From Candidatus Amulumruptor caecigallinarius (lineage in GTDB: Bacteria; Bacteroidota; Bacteroidia; Bacteroidales; Muribaculaceae): a stretch of DNA of 64,000 bases. Location: contig CALUMU010000004.1 of NCBI GenBank assembly GCA_944321825.1, forward strand, positions 124,001 to 188,000, in the 5' to 3' direction. Of the stretch, positions 52,486 through 61,658 are shown one piece after another (position 1 is the stretch's first letter; the number at the start of each line of letters is the position of its first letter). Under the pieces are notes generated by a model. It had not been told where the DNA came from, made no database searches, and saw nothing but the letters and a program-made list of their open reading frames with translations. A program made the position numbers and the translations under genes.

Positions 52486-53424
52486 ATGAACCTGAACAAA
52501 ATCATTACCATCGCCGCTGCGGCACTGCTCAACACAGTAATAGCTGGAGCACAAAGCCCCCAACTTATCGACTCCATCAAGGGCGAAATCAACCTCTTTG
52601 TAGCTAACGACACCGGCCGCAACGGCTATTACAAACAGAAAGCGATAGCTGACAAGATGGGTGAGATGGCCGATGTCATAGGTCCTGAAGCTGTAATCGC
52701 TATCGGCGACATACACCATTATCTTGGCATCGAATCAGTCGACGACCCCCTATGGATGACAAACTACGAGCTGATTTATACACATCCAGAGCTGATGATT
52801 CCTTGGCATCCAGTATTAGGCAACCACGAGTATGAGGGAAACACCCAGGCAGTCATCGACTACTCCAGTAAAAGCCGCCGCTGGCAGATGCCTGCGAGAT
52901 ATTATACCAAAAGCTGGGAGAATGACGGTACCACCATCCGCTTGGTGATGGTCGACACCGCCCCCCTGATCGACAAATACCGCAACAGCGACGAGCATCC
53001 TGATGCACGCAAGCAGGACATGAACCGTCAGCTACAGTGGGTCGACAGTGTGCTCAACACTGCCAACGAAGACTGGGTGATTGTAGCCGGACACCATCCG
53101 ATATATGCCCAGACCTCAAAGACCGAATCAGAGAGAACCGACCTGCAAAAGCGTCTCAAGCCTATCCTGCTCAAACACAAAGTGGCAGCATATATCAACG
53201 GACACATCCACAACTTCCAGGATATAACAATGCCTGACAGCCCCATACATTACGTCACCAACTCTGCCGGGGCACTGTCACGTAAGGTGAAACCGACAGA
53301 AGGCACGCAGTATTGCAGTCCGTCAGAGGGCTTCTCCATAATAACAGCCGACAAGGACCGCTTGTCCATACACTTCATAGATGCAGACGGCAACAGGCTG
53401 CACGTCATCGAATTGGACAAATAA
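52486..53424 (+). CDS. secreted purple-acid-phosphatase-like metallophosphoesterase
   Basis: 312 aa with signal peptide (1-22). Calcineurin-like motifs in order: NDTGR (D42), IGDIHHYLG (D75), LGNHEYEG (N113, H114), IVAGHHPIYAQ and YINGHIHNFQD. The layout resembles tartrate-resistant (ACP5-like) acid phosphatases. In those, the second motif is GDxxY; here the Tyr position is His78 with a Tyr one place later, so the charge-transfer tyrosine may be missing. Expected periplasmic or surface phosphate release, working with the TonB receptor 43 bp upstream. Terminator directly follows. Confidence 0.85.
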   Translation: MNLNKIITIAAAALLNTVIAGAQSPQLIDSIKGEINLFVANDTGRNGYYKQKAIADKMGEMADVIGPEAVIAIGDIHHYLGIESVDDPLWMTNYELIYTHPELMIPWHPVLGNHEYEGNTQAVIDYSSKSRRWQMPARYYTKSWENDGTTIRLVMVDTAPLIDKYRNSDEHPDARKQDMNRQLQWVDSVLNTANEDWVIVAGHHPIYAQTSKTESERTDLQKRLKPILLKHKVAAYINGHIHNFQDITMPDSPIHYVTNSAGALSRKVKPTEGTQYCSPSEGFSIITADKDRLSIHFIDADGNRLHVIELDK

Positions 53425-53453
53425 AAGTAATCCCTACCATATATACATCTATG

Positions 53454-53489
53454 GCAGCGGCAGTCACATTGATACTGCCGCTGCTTTTT
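53454..53489. terminator. terminator of the receptor/phosphatase operon
   Basis: Perfect 11-bp arms GCAGCGGCAGT and ACTGCCGCTGC, 9-nt loop, followed by TTTTTA on the plus strand. It ends 6 bp from the convergent 53495 gene and may serve both. Confidence 0.85.
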
Positions 53490-53494
53490 ATGCA

Positions 53495-54079
53495 TCAACG
53501 GAGCAAACGTTTGACGAGCTTTCGGAGTGTGCGGATGTCATGGCTGTTGAGACCCGGATGCCTGTGGGTGTTGCCCTTTTGCAGAGACCCGACTATGCGG
53601 ATGCCGCTGTATCGGAATATTTCTTTAACGGCACCGACCGCTCCCGATGTCTGGCGAAACAGTCTGTTCCATGGCCATGGTGTAGTAGATGTAGCTATCA
53701 CAGCAGCTTTCTTCCCCCGCATCAGCGGTTGCGGCCATGCCGACCTGTTGTCATCCATCATGGCATATACCACGCGGTCAAACAGCCCCTTCAGCAATCC
53801 AGGGATATTGCCCCAGTAACACGGTGTCCCTACAATTATACGGTCATGCTCGCGTAGCAGTGCTGCCAACCGCTGTCCGTCATCGGCTGGCAGCACACAG
53901 TCGCCCTTGCTTCGGCATACCATACATCCCGTACAATGGCGGTAACCGGCACCGGCTACCGCAAACACTGTCACTTTGCATCCCTCTGCCACAAGAGCTT
54001 CTCTGGCCATGGCGAGCAGCTGGCTGATATGGCCGTTGGCACGCGGAGACGCATTGATTATCAAAACACTCTTGCTCAT
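53495..54079 (-). CDS. flavodoxin-fold NAD(P)H-dependent oxidoreductase (iron-sulfur flavoprotein-like)
   Basis: 194 aa from the ATG at 54079 (MSKSVLIINASPRANGHISQLL); the frame opens 15 bp earlier. N-terminal FMN phosphate-binding loop NASPRANGHIS, a CTGCMVCRSKGDCVLPADD cysteine motif of the FMN-reductase/iron-sulfur flavoprotein type, and GTPCYWGNIPGLLKGLFDR around the flavin ring. Such enzymes transfer electrons to small acceptors; no specific partner is nearby. Convergent with the phosphatase gene. Confidence 0.88.
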   Translation of the reverse strand: MSKSVLIINASPRANGHISQLLAMAREALVAEGCKVTVFAVAGAGYRHCTGCMVCRSKGDCVLPADDGQRLAALLREHDRIIVGTPCYWGNIPGLLKGLFDRVVYAMMDDNRSAWPQPLMRGKKAAVIATSTTPWPWNRLFRQTSGAVGAVKEIFRYSGIRIVGSLQKGNTHRHPGLNSHDIRTLRKLVKRLLR

Positions 54080-54230
54080 ATGTATTTCATACACAATTAT
54101 TTTGTATCCTACTGCGAATTAGTATGGTGGGGCCGACCTGAGTCAGTCCACGTTTCACACTGTAAACTACTATTGTTCTGATTACGTGCATTTTCATTGC
54201 AAATTTCGTGAGAATCCTTGGGATATGCAA

Positions 54231-54480
54231 AGATTCGCAGGAGAGGTGAATGGATATGGGAATGTGGTTTTATATTTGCAAAAAGGCAGCAATCCGTCCG
54301 TGTGCATGAATCTGAACGGCAAGCTGTACATTGACAGTATAGAGGTCGCGACTGATGGGGCCGCATCACGGTCCGACACGGAAGCTGACCGGGTCGGCGG
54401 TGGCACGGCCACGTATCTTGACCTGTAGGGCAGGCTGGTGCGGAACCACTCCGGAGGCACATTCATTGGGCGGAATTGTA
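54231..54480 (+). pseudogene. decayed copy of the C-terminal half of the Por-tailed protein at 62200
   Basis: Reads GEVNGYGNVVLYLQKGSN, PSVCMNLNGKLYIDSIEVATDG, then ATYLDL-stop-GRLVRNHSGGTFIG, matching residues about 125-205 of the 62200 protein (GSNPSVFMDLGGKLYIDKIEV, ATYLDLQGRPVQNPSGGTFI). The CAG for Gln has become TAG at 54426-54428, the N-terminal half and signal peptide are missing, and the end diverges after about 54472. The rest of 54095-54749 shows no other gene; a minus-strand TAACTTTG box at 54679-54686 is the only other signal. Confidence 0.75.
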
Positions 54481-54749
54481 CTTTCGGTGTTGCTGTAAGT
54501 CCCTATCCGTATTGAATTTAACGCATCAAATAAGGTTATGGTGTGATACGATTTTGCCTTTATGTTCAGGCATAAAGAAATGCGTGTATTAAGAATGTCT
54601 ACAGTATTCATCATTGCATGACGCGATGCTGTGCGGTTTGAAACAAATTTAGGTCGGTGCAGGGTGCAACAGCAAATGCAAAGTTAATACACATTGTTGG
54701 AAATTACGGGGGCTGGCTCAATTTTAATTTGCTTTGGGGACGGTGTCTT

Positions 54750-57305
54750 TCAGAAGCGGTATTGGATGGCGGCAAGGATGTTGCGGTGGCGGATCTGGAA
54801 GGAATGTTCGGTGCGGGAGAGGATGCCGTATGTCACATATTGGTATTGCCGCTTGTCAAGCAAATTGTTGGCAGTCAGCGATAGGCGGACCTTGCTGCTG
54901 ATGTGCCAGGTCGCTGATGCGTCAAGCAAGATTAGGTTGTCGGTCCGACCCTCAGAGAATCGGGTCAAAAAGTGCTCTGCTCCTACGGTGAATTGCCAAC
55001 GGTCGTTCGGGATGATAGAGGCGTAGAGTTGCTGGTTGAACGAATGGTTGTTATTGGTGGTTTCTCCGATTTTTAACCGCGAGAATCCGTAGGTTGTTTC
55101 ATAGTCCACGGACAGCCAGCGGAGGATGCTTCCTTTGAAATATGGTTTGATTGAGACTGTCTGCTGACTGTAGTCTTGCACGATGTTGTCACGCATCGAG
55201 GCGGCTGAACTTGTCGATGCGTTTACGTCGCACCCTGCAACCATACGGCTGTGGCCCAATCCCTTACTCACGCCTCCGTCAAGATACCATGAGTGACTGC
55301 CCGAAACTTGGTCGGCATAGGTAGATATGATGAAATCGTCAAAGAACAGTTGGTTAGACATCAATGCACTCCGGCTGTAGTTGTACACCAACGAAGCGTT
55401 AGCGAAAAATGCGGTCAACGGATTACGGTATTTGTATGATATCGAAGCGGATGCTCTCTGTGAATATCTGTCTATGCCGTTGGCGATAAAGAGATTGTGG
55501 TAATCGGAGAGAACAGGAGCGGTGATGTACATATATGCCTGGGGGGAGTTGAGCTGATAAGCGATTGAAGCCGAAACTTCGCTTTTTGCCGAAGATTTTT
55601 TGCGGACGGAAAATCTTGGATACAGATTTATATAGTCGTGCTGCCGGCCAACGCTATAGTGAAGCCATTTGGCAGGTATTTTTGCCGATAGCAGCCATCC
55701 GTTTCGCTCGTAGTCGAGTTGCGGGGTGATGTAAAGATTGGATATGAACGAGTTGAAAACACTGTCGTTGTCACATGCATCCATTCCTGTCAGAGACAGG
55801 TGCAATCTGTGGTAATCCAGATCTATCCCGCCGTTGATGTAGAATTTCCAGAAACGTCCCAATTTGCCGTAACGGGTTTCTGTAGTGCTTCGGAAGTCGG
55901 TTGTGCCGACGCTTTGGGTTGCATTTTCCTCGAGGGCGACGAATAGCCTGTCAGGCCGATTGGCGAACGAATTGCGCGAGGTCAGCTCAAATAGTTTCTC
56001 GTCGTTGCGCTTTATCAGCTTGAGGTCGTTTGTGGCAGAGAACGTGCGCCGTCTGATTGTTTGGTCAAGATTAAATGACCCGGTGACAGTCGAGCGGGTC
56101 TTTTCCCAAACACCTTCCACTGTCAGTTTGTCCTTCAAAAAATAACCTCGCTTGTTGACCTGCGCGTTGAATTGTGCCGACAGCTCGTGGTTTTGTGTAC
56201 GCAGGTCGTTGCTTTGCAGGAAATCCGGAATCGACGGGCTGAAATAGTCGGTCCGTAGCCCTGAATTATAGTCGAGTCTGTCACCGGCATAATTAAGTTT
56301 GACGCGCATGGATGTGTCTCCGCGCCGCCATGCCGTTATAGTGTTTGCAATCCACGAAAGATTGTCGCGTGTACGCTTCTCGTTGAGCGGAGCGTTCACA
56401 ATGTCGGCGGCTATGTACTCCGGCCACAGACTCTCCGAGTAATCCGCTGAGAACATATCGTTGAAGTCGTGCTCCGTTATCTGTCCGTCGGGATTCCAGC
56501 CGGTATTACCTCCTCTCAACGTGAGTGCATTCTGCACTTTGGGGGCTATGCGCATAGCGTATAGAGAGCAGTCATACAGCCACGGCTGTGCGCCAGTCCC
56601 CGCCTTGGCGACACCTACCCACTTGCCCTTGGCTTCTTCGCTCAGCTTGATATTTATGCCTGCCTCCTCCGGGAAATCAATCCCTTCGAGAGCCTTGACT
56701 GGTTGGTGGTTTTCCATTACTTCTACCGACTTGACATCCTTGTGGGATATGTTGTTTGTGGCAAGACCATACTGACCGCCGAGGAAGTCGTCGCCGTCGA
56801 TATAGAATTTGTTGATGGGCTTCCCCTGATATTTTATTGTGCCGTCATCCTCGACCTTGATGCCGGGCAGGCGCTTTATGACATCGATAATGGCATTGTC
56901 GGTAGCGTTTGCGTAACGTGCCACATTGAATACGAGCGTGTCGCCCTTTGCATAAATGTCAGGAGCCTGCACTATCACGTCTTTGAGCCTGGTGGTCTTG
57001 GGCAACATCTCCACGCCTTTTGTAAAATCATAGTCTCTGGGAACTTTCAGAGATTCATACCCCATACAGCGGAATGAAATGGAATCGGTTGTTTCCGAAA
57101 CCTTGACTTTGAACGCCCCGTCGGTATTAGAGGATGCAAATGAAGTCGCTTTCCCTGTTTTGCTCAATGCCTGGACTACCGCCCCTACAATGGGCTGGTG
57201 GTTTTCGCTGTCGATTATGATGCCGTGCACCGTTTCCTGGGCTGCCGCCACTAAAGGCAGCAGCCACAAGAAAAGGCTAAGTATGAAAAAGCTATGTCTT
57301 TTCAT
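54750..57305 (-). CDS. TonB-dependent receptor-like outer membrane protein, GLPGLI-linked
   Basis: 851 aa. Signal peptide (1-22), carboxypeptidase-regulatory-like domain (about 24-100), reduced plug (about 110-220; DNAIIDVIKRLPGIKVEDDGTIKYQGKPINKFYIDGDDFLGGQYGLAT, SVEVMENHQPVKALEGIDFPEEAGINIKL) and an outer membrane beta-barrel ending IRHRNILAAIQYRF. This class typically pairs with GLPGLI proteins; here its ATG overlaps the GLPGLI stop by four bases, indicating translational coupling. Substrate or export role unknown. The two-component system divergent to the pair is a candidate regulator. Confidence 0.85.
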   Translation of the reverse strand: MKRHSFFILSLFLWLLPLVAAAQETVHGIIIDSENHQPIVGAVVQALSKTGKATSFASSNTDGAFKVKVSETTDSISFRCMGYESLKVPRDYDFTKGVEMLPKTTRLKDVIVQAPDIYAKGDTLVFNVARYANATDNAIIDVIKRLPGIKVEDDGTIKYQGKPINKFYIDGDDFLGGQYGLATNNISHKDVKSVEVMENHQPVKALEGIDFPEEAGINIKLSEEAKGKWVGVAKAGTGAQPWLYDCSLYAMRIAPKVQNALTLRGGNTGWNPDGQITEHDFNDMFSADYSESLWPEYIAADIVNAPLNEKRTRDNLSWIANTITAWRRGDTSMRVKLNYAGDRLDYNSGLRTDYFSPSIPDFLQSNDLRTQNHELSAQFNAQVNKRGYFLKDKLTVEGVWEKTRSTVTGSFNLDQTIRRRTFSATNDLKLIKRNDEKLFELTSRNSFANRPDRLFVALEENATQSVGTTDFRSTTETRYGKLGRFWKFYINGGIDLDYHRLHLSLTGMDACDNDSVFNSFISNLYITPQLDYERNGWLLSAKIPAKWLHYSVGRQHDYINLYPRFSVRKKSSAKSEVSASIAYQLNSPQAYMYITAPVLSDYHNLFIANGIDRYSQRASASISYKYRNPLTAFFANASLVYNYSRSALMSNQLFFDDFIISTYADQVSGSHSWYLDGGVSKGLGHSRMVAGCDVNASTSSAASMRDNIVQDYSQQTVSIKPYFKGSILRWLSVDYETTYGFSRLKIGETTNNNHSFNQQLYASIIPNDRWQFTVGAEHFLTRFSEGRTDNLILLDASATWHISSKVRLSLTANNLLDKRQYQYVTYGILSRTEHSFQIRHRNILAAIQYRF

Positions 57306-58183
57306 TTCCGCCAGTCACGTTCGATGTAGTCAAATGCCAATTCTATCGGGTCGTAGGCATCAAGCACTGGATTTCCGGCTTCGTCCGACACGGTTATATG
57401 CCCGTGTCCGCCAGCCTCAAAATAAGCGTAAGGATTTATGTCGTAGCGGTTTTTTGTGTCATAATACTTTTGACGGGATGTAGAGATGTACGGTACCTTA
57501 TACATGGTTATCGGACGTGACGCATTGGACTTGATGCCGATGCATTCGAACCTGTAATGGCCGTCCTTGTCGGAGGCTTTCATGATGAGTCCGGGAAGCC
57601 CCTGGAGTTTCCAAGGTCCGTCCATGATGGGGATTTCCTCGGTGTAGTACGCAGTCCATTCACGTCCCCTGAAGCTGCATTTGGCTTGGTGACATTCATA
57701 ACCGAGTACGGTGCCCGTGCTGTCGGTAAGTTCCCATTCGAGCATCGGCATATCCTCTTCGTAGCGGAACCAGTCGAGACATATCTTTTCAGTGTGCGTG
57801 ATACGTCCGGCCGGATAATTCTTGAAGATAGTCATAAACTCGCCATTTGACAGCTTATTATCCATCAATGCCTCTGTCAACTGCTCCTTTGATAAGTTCA
57901 TCAATAGGGAATCCACTGTCAGGTTTTTGTAACTTGAAAATTTAGACAGGCCTTTCGGTCCTATCTGCAAGAGCATCCTGTCGGAGGTAAAGTTGTCTTC
58001 AAGCATTCCTGTAGTGTCGTTACACCACGAGTAGTCATAGACAAACTCCATGGTCTCGGGGGCGATTGTTTCGGTCTCCGGCACATTGGGTTGAAAGATA
58101 CTGAGTGCACGTCGGGCTACTTTACCTGTTGCTGTAACAGCCGCTATTGCAGCCGCAATGATGATAAGAGCAATCTTCTTCAT
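57302..58183 (-). CDS. GLPGLI family protein
   Basis: 293 aa with signal peptide (1-19). Contains the family-defining motif in WKLQGLPGLIMKASD (about 192-206), preceded by the usual CHQAKCSFRGREWTAYYTEEIPIMDGPW. GLPGLI proteins (TIGR01200) are secreted or periplasmic Bacteroidetes proteins of unknown function encoded next to TonB receptors, as here. First gene of the pair. The region directly upstream (58199-58301) carries direct repeats that may be operators for the divergent response regulator. Confidence 0.88.
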   Translation of the reverse strand: MKKIALIIIAAAIAAVTATGKVARRALSIFQPNVPETETIAPETMEFVYDYSWCNDTTGMLEDNFTSDRMLLQIGPKGLSKFSSYKNLTVDSLLMNLSKEQLTEALMDNKLSNGEFMTIFKNYPAGRITHTEKICLDWFRYEEDMPMLEWELTDSTGTVLGYECHQAKCSFRGREWTAYYTEEIPIMDGPWKLQGLPGLIMKASDKDGHYRFECIGIKSNASRPITMYKVPYISTSRQKYYDTKNRYDINPYAYFEAGGHGHITVSDEAGNPVLDAYDPIELAFDYIERDWRK

Positions 58184-58258
58184 TTCTGTTGAGGTTTAAA
58201 ATGAATACTCAATTAGACGTTGCGAAGTTAGGGCGCGATTGGCTGGTTGGCCGAAAAT

Positions 58259-58301
58259 AATCATTACTCAATTATTGGGAATTATTACTAAATTATTACT
58301 C
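58259..58301. promoter_or_regulatory. tandem ~11-bp direct repeats, candidate response-regulator sites
   Basis: Four consecutive units: AATCATTACTC, AATTATTGGG, AATTATTACTA, AATTATTACTC. A related pair AATGAATACTC/AATTAGACGTT lies at 58200-58221 next to the GLPGLI start. An 11-bp period suits OmpR/PhoB-type regulators, and such a regulator is encoded at 59832. Binding is inferred. Confidence 0.5.
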
Positions 58302-58350
58302 TTGACAAAATCACGGTAGCAACCAGCGGGTTAAGTAGGCGTTTTATGAT

Positions 58351-58358
58351 TAACTTTG
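58351..58358 (+). promoter_or_regulatory. two-component operon promoter -7 box, leaderless position
   Basis: TAACTTTG ends four bases before the kinase ATG at 58363, so the transcript would begin at about the start codon. It lies about 50 bp after the direct repeats. Confidence 0.6.
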
Positions 58359-58362
58359 TAAT

Positions 58363-59835
58363 ATGGAAAAGAAAACAAAAACGCTTTACATACTCTCCAT
58401 TATAGCCATTATCGCATTCCTTTTAATGCAGGTTTACTGGCTGTATGTCCGCTACGACTACACGCTGCTCGAATACGAAATACAAATGCAAGCCAGAATA
58501 GAAAACATACTGAATGAATATGACCAATTACGTACAAAGTCGACTATAAATTTCGGAGATGTGACGACAACGCGGACCATCAAAAACCTTAACATAGACG
58601 TAGATTCTCTCGGCCAAAGGGCAAGCACAGCTACTGTCAAAACAAGGACTTACAATGCCATCAGACTGTTAGGCATCACCGAGAAGCGTAAGCTCACAAA
58701 AAGCGAGAAGGAGAAGCTTTCCAAACTGCTTGAGGACAGTCTGTTGGCTTCTGTGTCGAGAGTGGCGTCATTTGACGTTTCAAGTGCTCCTGATGATGGT
58801 GCGGCATGGTCAGCCATGAATAGGTATGAATTAGACGTGCGTTCGCCGTTCACAGTTGAGGGCATAGACTCGCTGCTGCGCAAAGATGATATCAGGGCAG
58901 AGGTTTCGTTGGTCGTCACCGACAGCATGATCTGGAAAACCGTCGTAATGCCGCATACATCCATCTTCAATCCACATTTCGTCATTACTCATCCCTATTC
59001 GGAGCTTGAGAAAAAATCGGTCGTGATTGACTGTAGCATCCCGACTGCCGAGATTTTCCGTCAGATGGGCTGGACGTTGGTGCTGGCTACGGTTCTTTCG
59101 ATATTCCTTATCATGTGTTTGGTATGGCAAATCAAAACCATCGCAAAATTGACGCGCTTGGATAAAATGCGCAATCTGTTCGTCACAACGATGATTCACG
59201 AATTGAAACGGCCTATCTCGACTCTGAAGATGTACGTTTCAGGGATAGAAAGCGACAAACTCATGGCGGATACCGACTTCCGCAAGGAAGTCGCCGGAGA
59301 GACACGCATGGCTCTTGACAATCTATCGGCATATTTTTCCAAACTGAGAGACATAACATTCAACAATGTCGACGAGATACCGTTGAGCATCACGTCGTTC
59401 AATCTCGCAGGACTTATCGACCACCTGTTACAGGCGACAGCAATCCCGAGTACAAAAACGGTAGTGTTCAAAAATGAAGTGCCGGAAGAGATGACCATTT
59501 CGGCCGACCGCCAGCATATGTCGAATATTCTGACGAATCTGGTTGAGAACGCAATCAAATACTCCGGCGATGAAGTAACGGTGGAAATCTCTGCTCAGAT
59601 TGCAGACGGAAGCGTGGCAATAGATGTGTCGGACAATGGCTATGGGATTCAGTCAGCTGATCGGAATAAGATATTCAACCGCTTTTACCGTGGCAAAGCA
59701 CCCTCTACTGACATCCCGGGCATGGGACTCGGCCTTGCTTATGTAAAACTTTTGGTTGAAGCCCACAGCGGAGATGTGTCGGTTGAAAGCCGTGAGGGTA
59801 TAGGGTCTACGTTCACGATAAAACTCCCGCAATGA
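58363..59835 (+). CDS. sensor histidine kinase
   Basis: 490 aa. Two membrane helices (about 8-28 and 237-257) enclose a periplasmic sensor domain of about 205 residues without a recognised fold. HisKA motif MIHELKRPISTLK (H279) with HELKRP in place of the commoner HELRTP; HATPase with NLVENAIKYS, DNGYGI, FNRFYRG and GMGLGLAYVK. The stop overlaps the start of the response regulator gene by four bases. In arrangement and in the protein style it resembles the Bacteroides RprX/RprY pair, but assignment as rprX is only a suggestion. Confidence 0.9.
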   Translation: MEKKTKTLYILSIIAIIAFLLMQVYWLYVRYDYTLLEYEIQMQARIENILNEYDQLRTKSTINFGDVTTTRTIKNLNIDVDSLGQRASTATVKTRTYNAIRLLGITEKRKLTKSEKEKLSKLLEDSLLASVSRVASFDVSSAPDDGAAWSAMNRYELDVRSPFTVEGIDSLLRKDDIRAEVSLVVTDSMIWKTVVMPHTSIFNPHFVITHPYSELEKKSVVIDCSIPTAEIFRQMGWTLVLATVLSIFLIMCLVWQIKTIAKLTRLDKMRNLFVTTMIHELKRPISTLKMYVSGIESDKLMADTDFRKEVAGETRMALDNLSAYFSKLRDITFNNVDEIPLSITSFNLAGLIDHLLQATAIPSTKTVVFKNEVPEEMTISADRQHMSNILTNLVENAIKYSGDEVTVEISAQIADGSVAIDVSDNGYGIQSADRNKIFNRFYRGKAPSTDIPGMGLGLAYVKLLVEAHSGDVSVESREGIGSTFTIKLPQ

Positions 59836-60500
59836 AAAAGATACTGCTCATAGACGATGACCTTAAGAACTCGATGTTGCTCAAACGTTTCATTGAGGCT
59901 GAAGGTTACGAGGTGGCGTATGCACCCAATGGCGCATCAGGGCTGGAATTATATAAGGAGGTTCATCCCGATTTGATTCTGCTTGACATAAATATGCCGG
60001 GTAAGAACGGTTTTGAAGTTGCTAAAATAATACGGGATGAAGACCGCCGTGTGCTGATATTTTTCCTTACTGACCGCACGGACAAGGTCGACCGCCTGTA
60101 TGGATTCAAACTGAAAGGCAACGATTACATCCCCAAACCGTTCTACCCTGAAGAACTGATAGCGAAAATCAATGAGCGGTTTGAGAGCGACCTGACGAGC
60201 CAGGATGTGGAGTATCGTTTAGGCGAAATCTTATTCCGCCCCAACCTCTTAACGCTCACCTACAAGGGCGAGACACACTCGTTGTCGGTACGTCAGACCG
60301 AGATTCTGTCTATCCTCGCGGCTAATCTCGGTAAGGTCGTTGACCGTGACACAATTCTATACGCAGTGTGGGGCGACAACAGCAATTCCAATTCTCTGGC
60401 GCTCAACGTGCAGATAACCTATCTCCGAAAACTCTTGGATGATCCGTCGGTCAATATAATCTCCTTGAAAAAGAAAGGGTATATTCTACGCGTCAAGTAG
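59832..60500 (+). CDS. OmpR-family response regulator
   Basis: 222 aa. Receiver domain with acidic pocket DDD (8-10), phospho-acceptor D52 (LLDINMPGKNG) and the PKPF lysine near 115, then a winged-helix domain (about 128-222; LSVRQTEILSILAANLGKVVDRDTILYAVWGD, NVQITYLRKLLDD, KKGYILRVK). Resembles RprY. Encoded with the kinase in a four-base overlap, and divergent from the GLPGLI/TonB pair; the 11-bp repeats at 58259 are plausible sites. Confidence 0.92.
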   Translation: MKKILLIDDDLKNSMLLKRFIEAEGYEVAYAPNGASGLELYKEVHPDLILLDINMPGKNGFEVAKIIRDEDRRVLIFFLTDRTDKVDRLYGFKLKGNDYIPKPFYPEELIAKINERFESDLTSQDVEYRLGEILFRPNLLTLTYKGETHSLSVRQTEILSILAANLGKVVDRDTILYAVWGDNSNSNSLALNVQITYLRKLLDDPSVNIISLKKKGYILRVK

Positions 60501-60586
60501 ATGTTGTGGCGTAGAGCCTGTAAAAACCACATGTCAAATTCATGCTCAAAATATTACCCTTTTTATTCTGCCAACAGATATTTCGC

Positions 60587-60594
60587 TATATTTG
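60587..60594 (+). promoter_or_regulatory. DUF3089 gene promoter -7 box
   Basis: TATATTTG, 41 bp before the ATG at 60636. Confidence 0.5.
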
Positions 60595-60635
60595 CAGAGT
60601 AGGATAAATATTAGGTTTTTAGAAATTAATATAAG

Positions 60636-61658
60636 ATGTCAACATTCAGGATTCGGCTGGCAGTATGCCTGTCGGCGTTATTCGTTGTGGCGGGATGCTC
60701 GTCCGAAAGCTCGACAAAGGAGTATAACCTCACAGCCGAGCCGGATTATTCTCGTGGCAATATGTGGTTCGATGCGCCGGTAGACTCGACGGTACAGGCC
60801 GATGTATTTTACATAGCCCCGACTTGCATATGGGATTGGGAGGGTCAGGACGGCAAGACCTATCACCATATGAATGTTGATGACCCAAAACAGCGAGACA
60901 GGGTGGATGGCTCCATGCGTCTGGCGTATGGCTTGTTTGGAAAATCTTGCAGGTTCTACGCTCCTTATTACCGTCAGATTACAATGCAGTCATGGATGAT
61001 TGTCCGTGAAGAGACAGAGCGCAGGTTTGCGATAGCCCAAGATGACGTGGCCAGAGCCTTTAACTACTACATGGAGCATTTCAATGGGGGGCGTCCATTT
61101 ATCCTTGCTGGACACAGCCAGGGGGCAAAAGCGGTCATCGAACTGCTGAAACACACCCTCACCCCCGTGCAGTATGACAATATGGTCGCTGCTTATGCGT
61201 TTGGCTATGGTGCCAGCCGGCAGGAACTGGATGAATATCCTTTGCTGCGTCCGGCTCGCGATTCTATAGATTGCGGTGTGCTTGTATGTTACAACAGCGT
61301 TTCCTCCACAAAGGCTGTATCCTCATTGGTTGATGGAAATGTCGTTTGTATCAATCCGCTTAATTGGCGCACAGATACGTCCTATGCTTCGCCAGAGCAG
61401 CACATCGGCGCGGTATTCTTTGACGGAAACGGCATGACGGACACCCTGTACCATAGCATCGGAGTCCGGATTGACAGCGATACACATGCTTTGATTGTGG
61501 ATGGATTGGACGATAATGCCTATTATATTCCGAGCATAGGCAATCTATTCCCGAAAGGCAATTACCACGTTCAGGAACTGAATTTGTATTTCCTGAACGT
61601 GCAGCACAACATCGCTCAGCGAATCGCTGCTTTCAATCTTAAAAGATCCGATCCATAG
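60636..61658 (+). CDS. DUF3089 alpha/beta-hydrolase lipoprotein
   Basis: 340 aa. Lipobox VVAGC (lipidated Cys21). DUF3089 features: DVFYIAPTCIWDW, CRFYAPYYRQ, and the nucleophile elbow LAGHSQGAKAVIELL (Ser161), with a late DTHALIVDG and YHVQELNLYFLNVQHNIAQR. These are esterase-like proteins of unknown substrate. Single gene with its own promoter. Confidence 0.85.
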   Translation: MSTFRIRLAVCLSALFVVAGCSSESSTKEYNLTAEPDYSRGNMWFDAPVDSTVQADVFYIAPTCIWDWEGQDGKTYHHMNVDDPKQRDRVDGSMRLAYGLFGKSCRFYAPYYRQITMQSWMIVREETERRFAIAQDDVARAFNYYMEHFNGGRPFILAGHSQGAKAVIELLKHTLTPVQYDNMVAAYAFGYGASRQELDEYPLLRPARDSIDCGVLVCYNSVSSTKAVSSLVDGNVVCINPLNWRTDTSYASPEQHIGAVFFDGNGMTDTLYHSIGVRIDSDTHALIVDGLDDNAYYIPSIGNLFPKGNYHVQELNLYFLNVQHNIAQRIAAFNLKRSDP

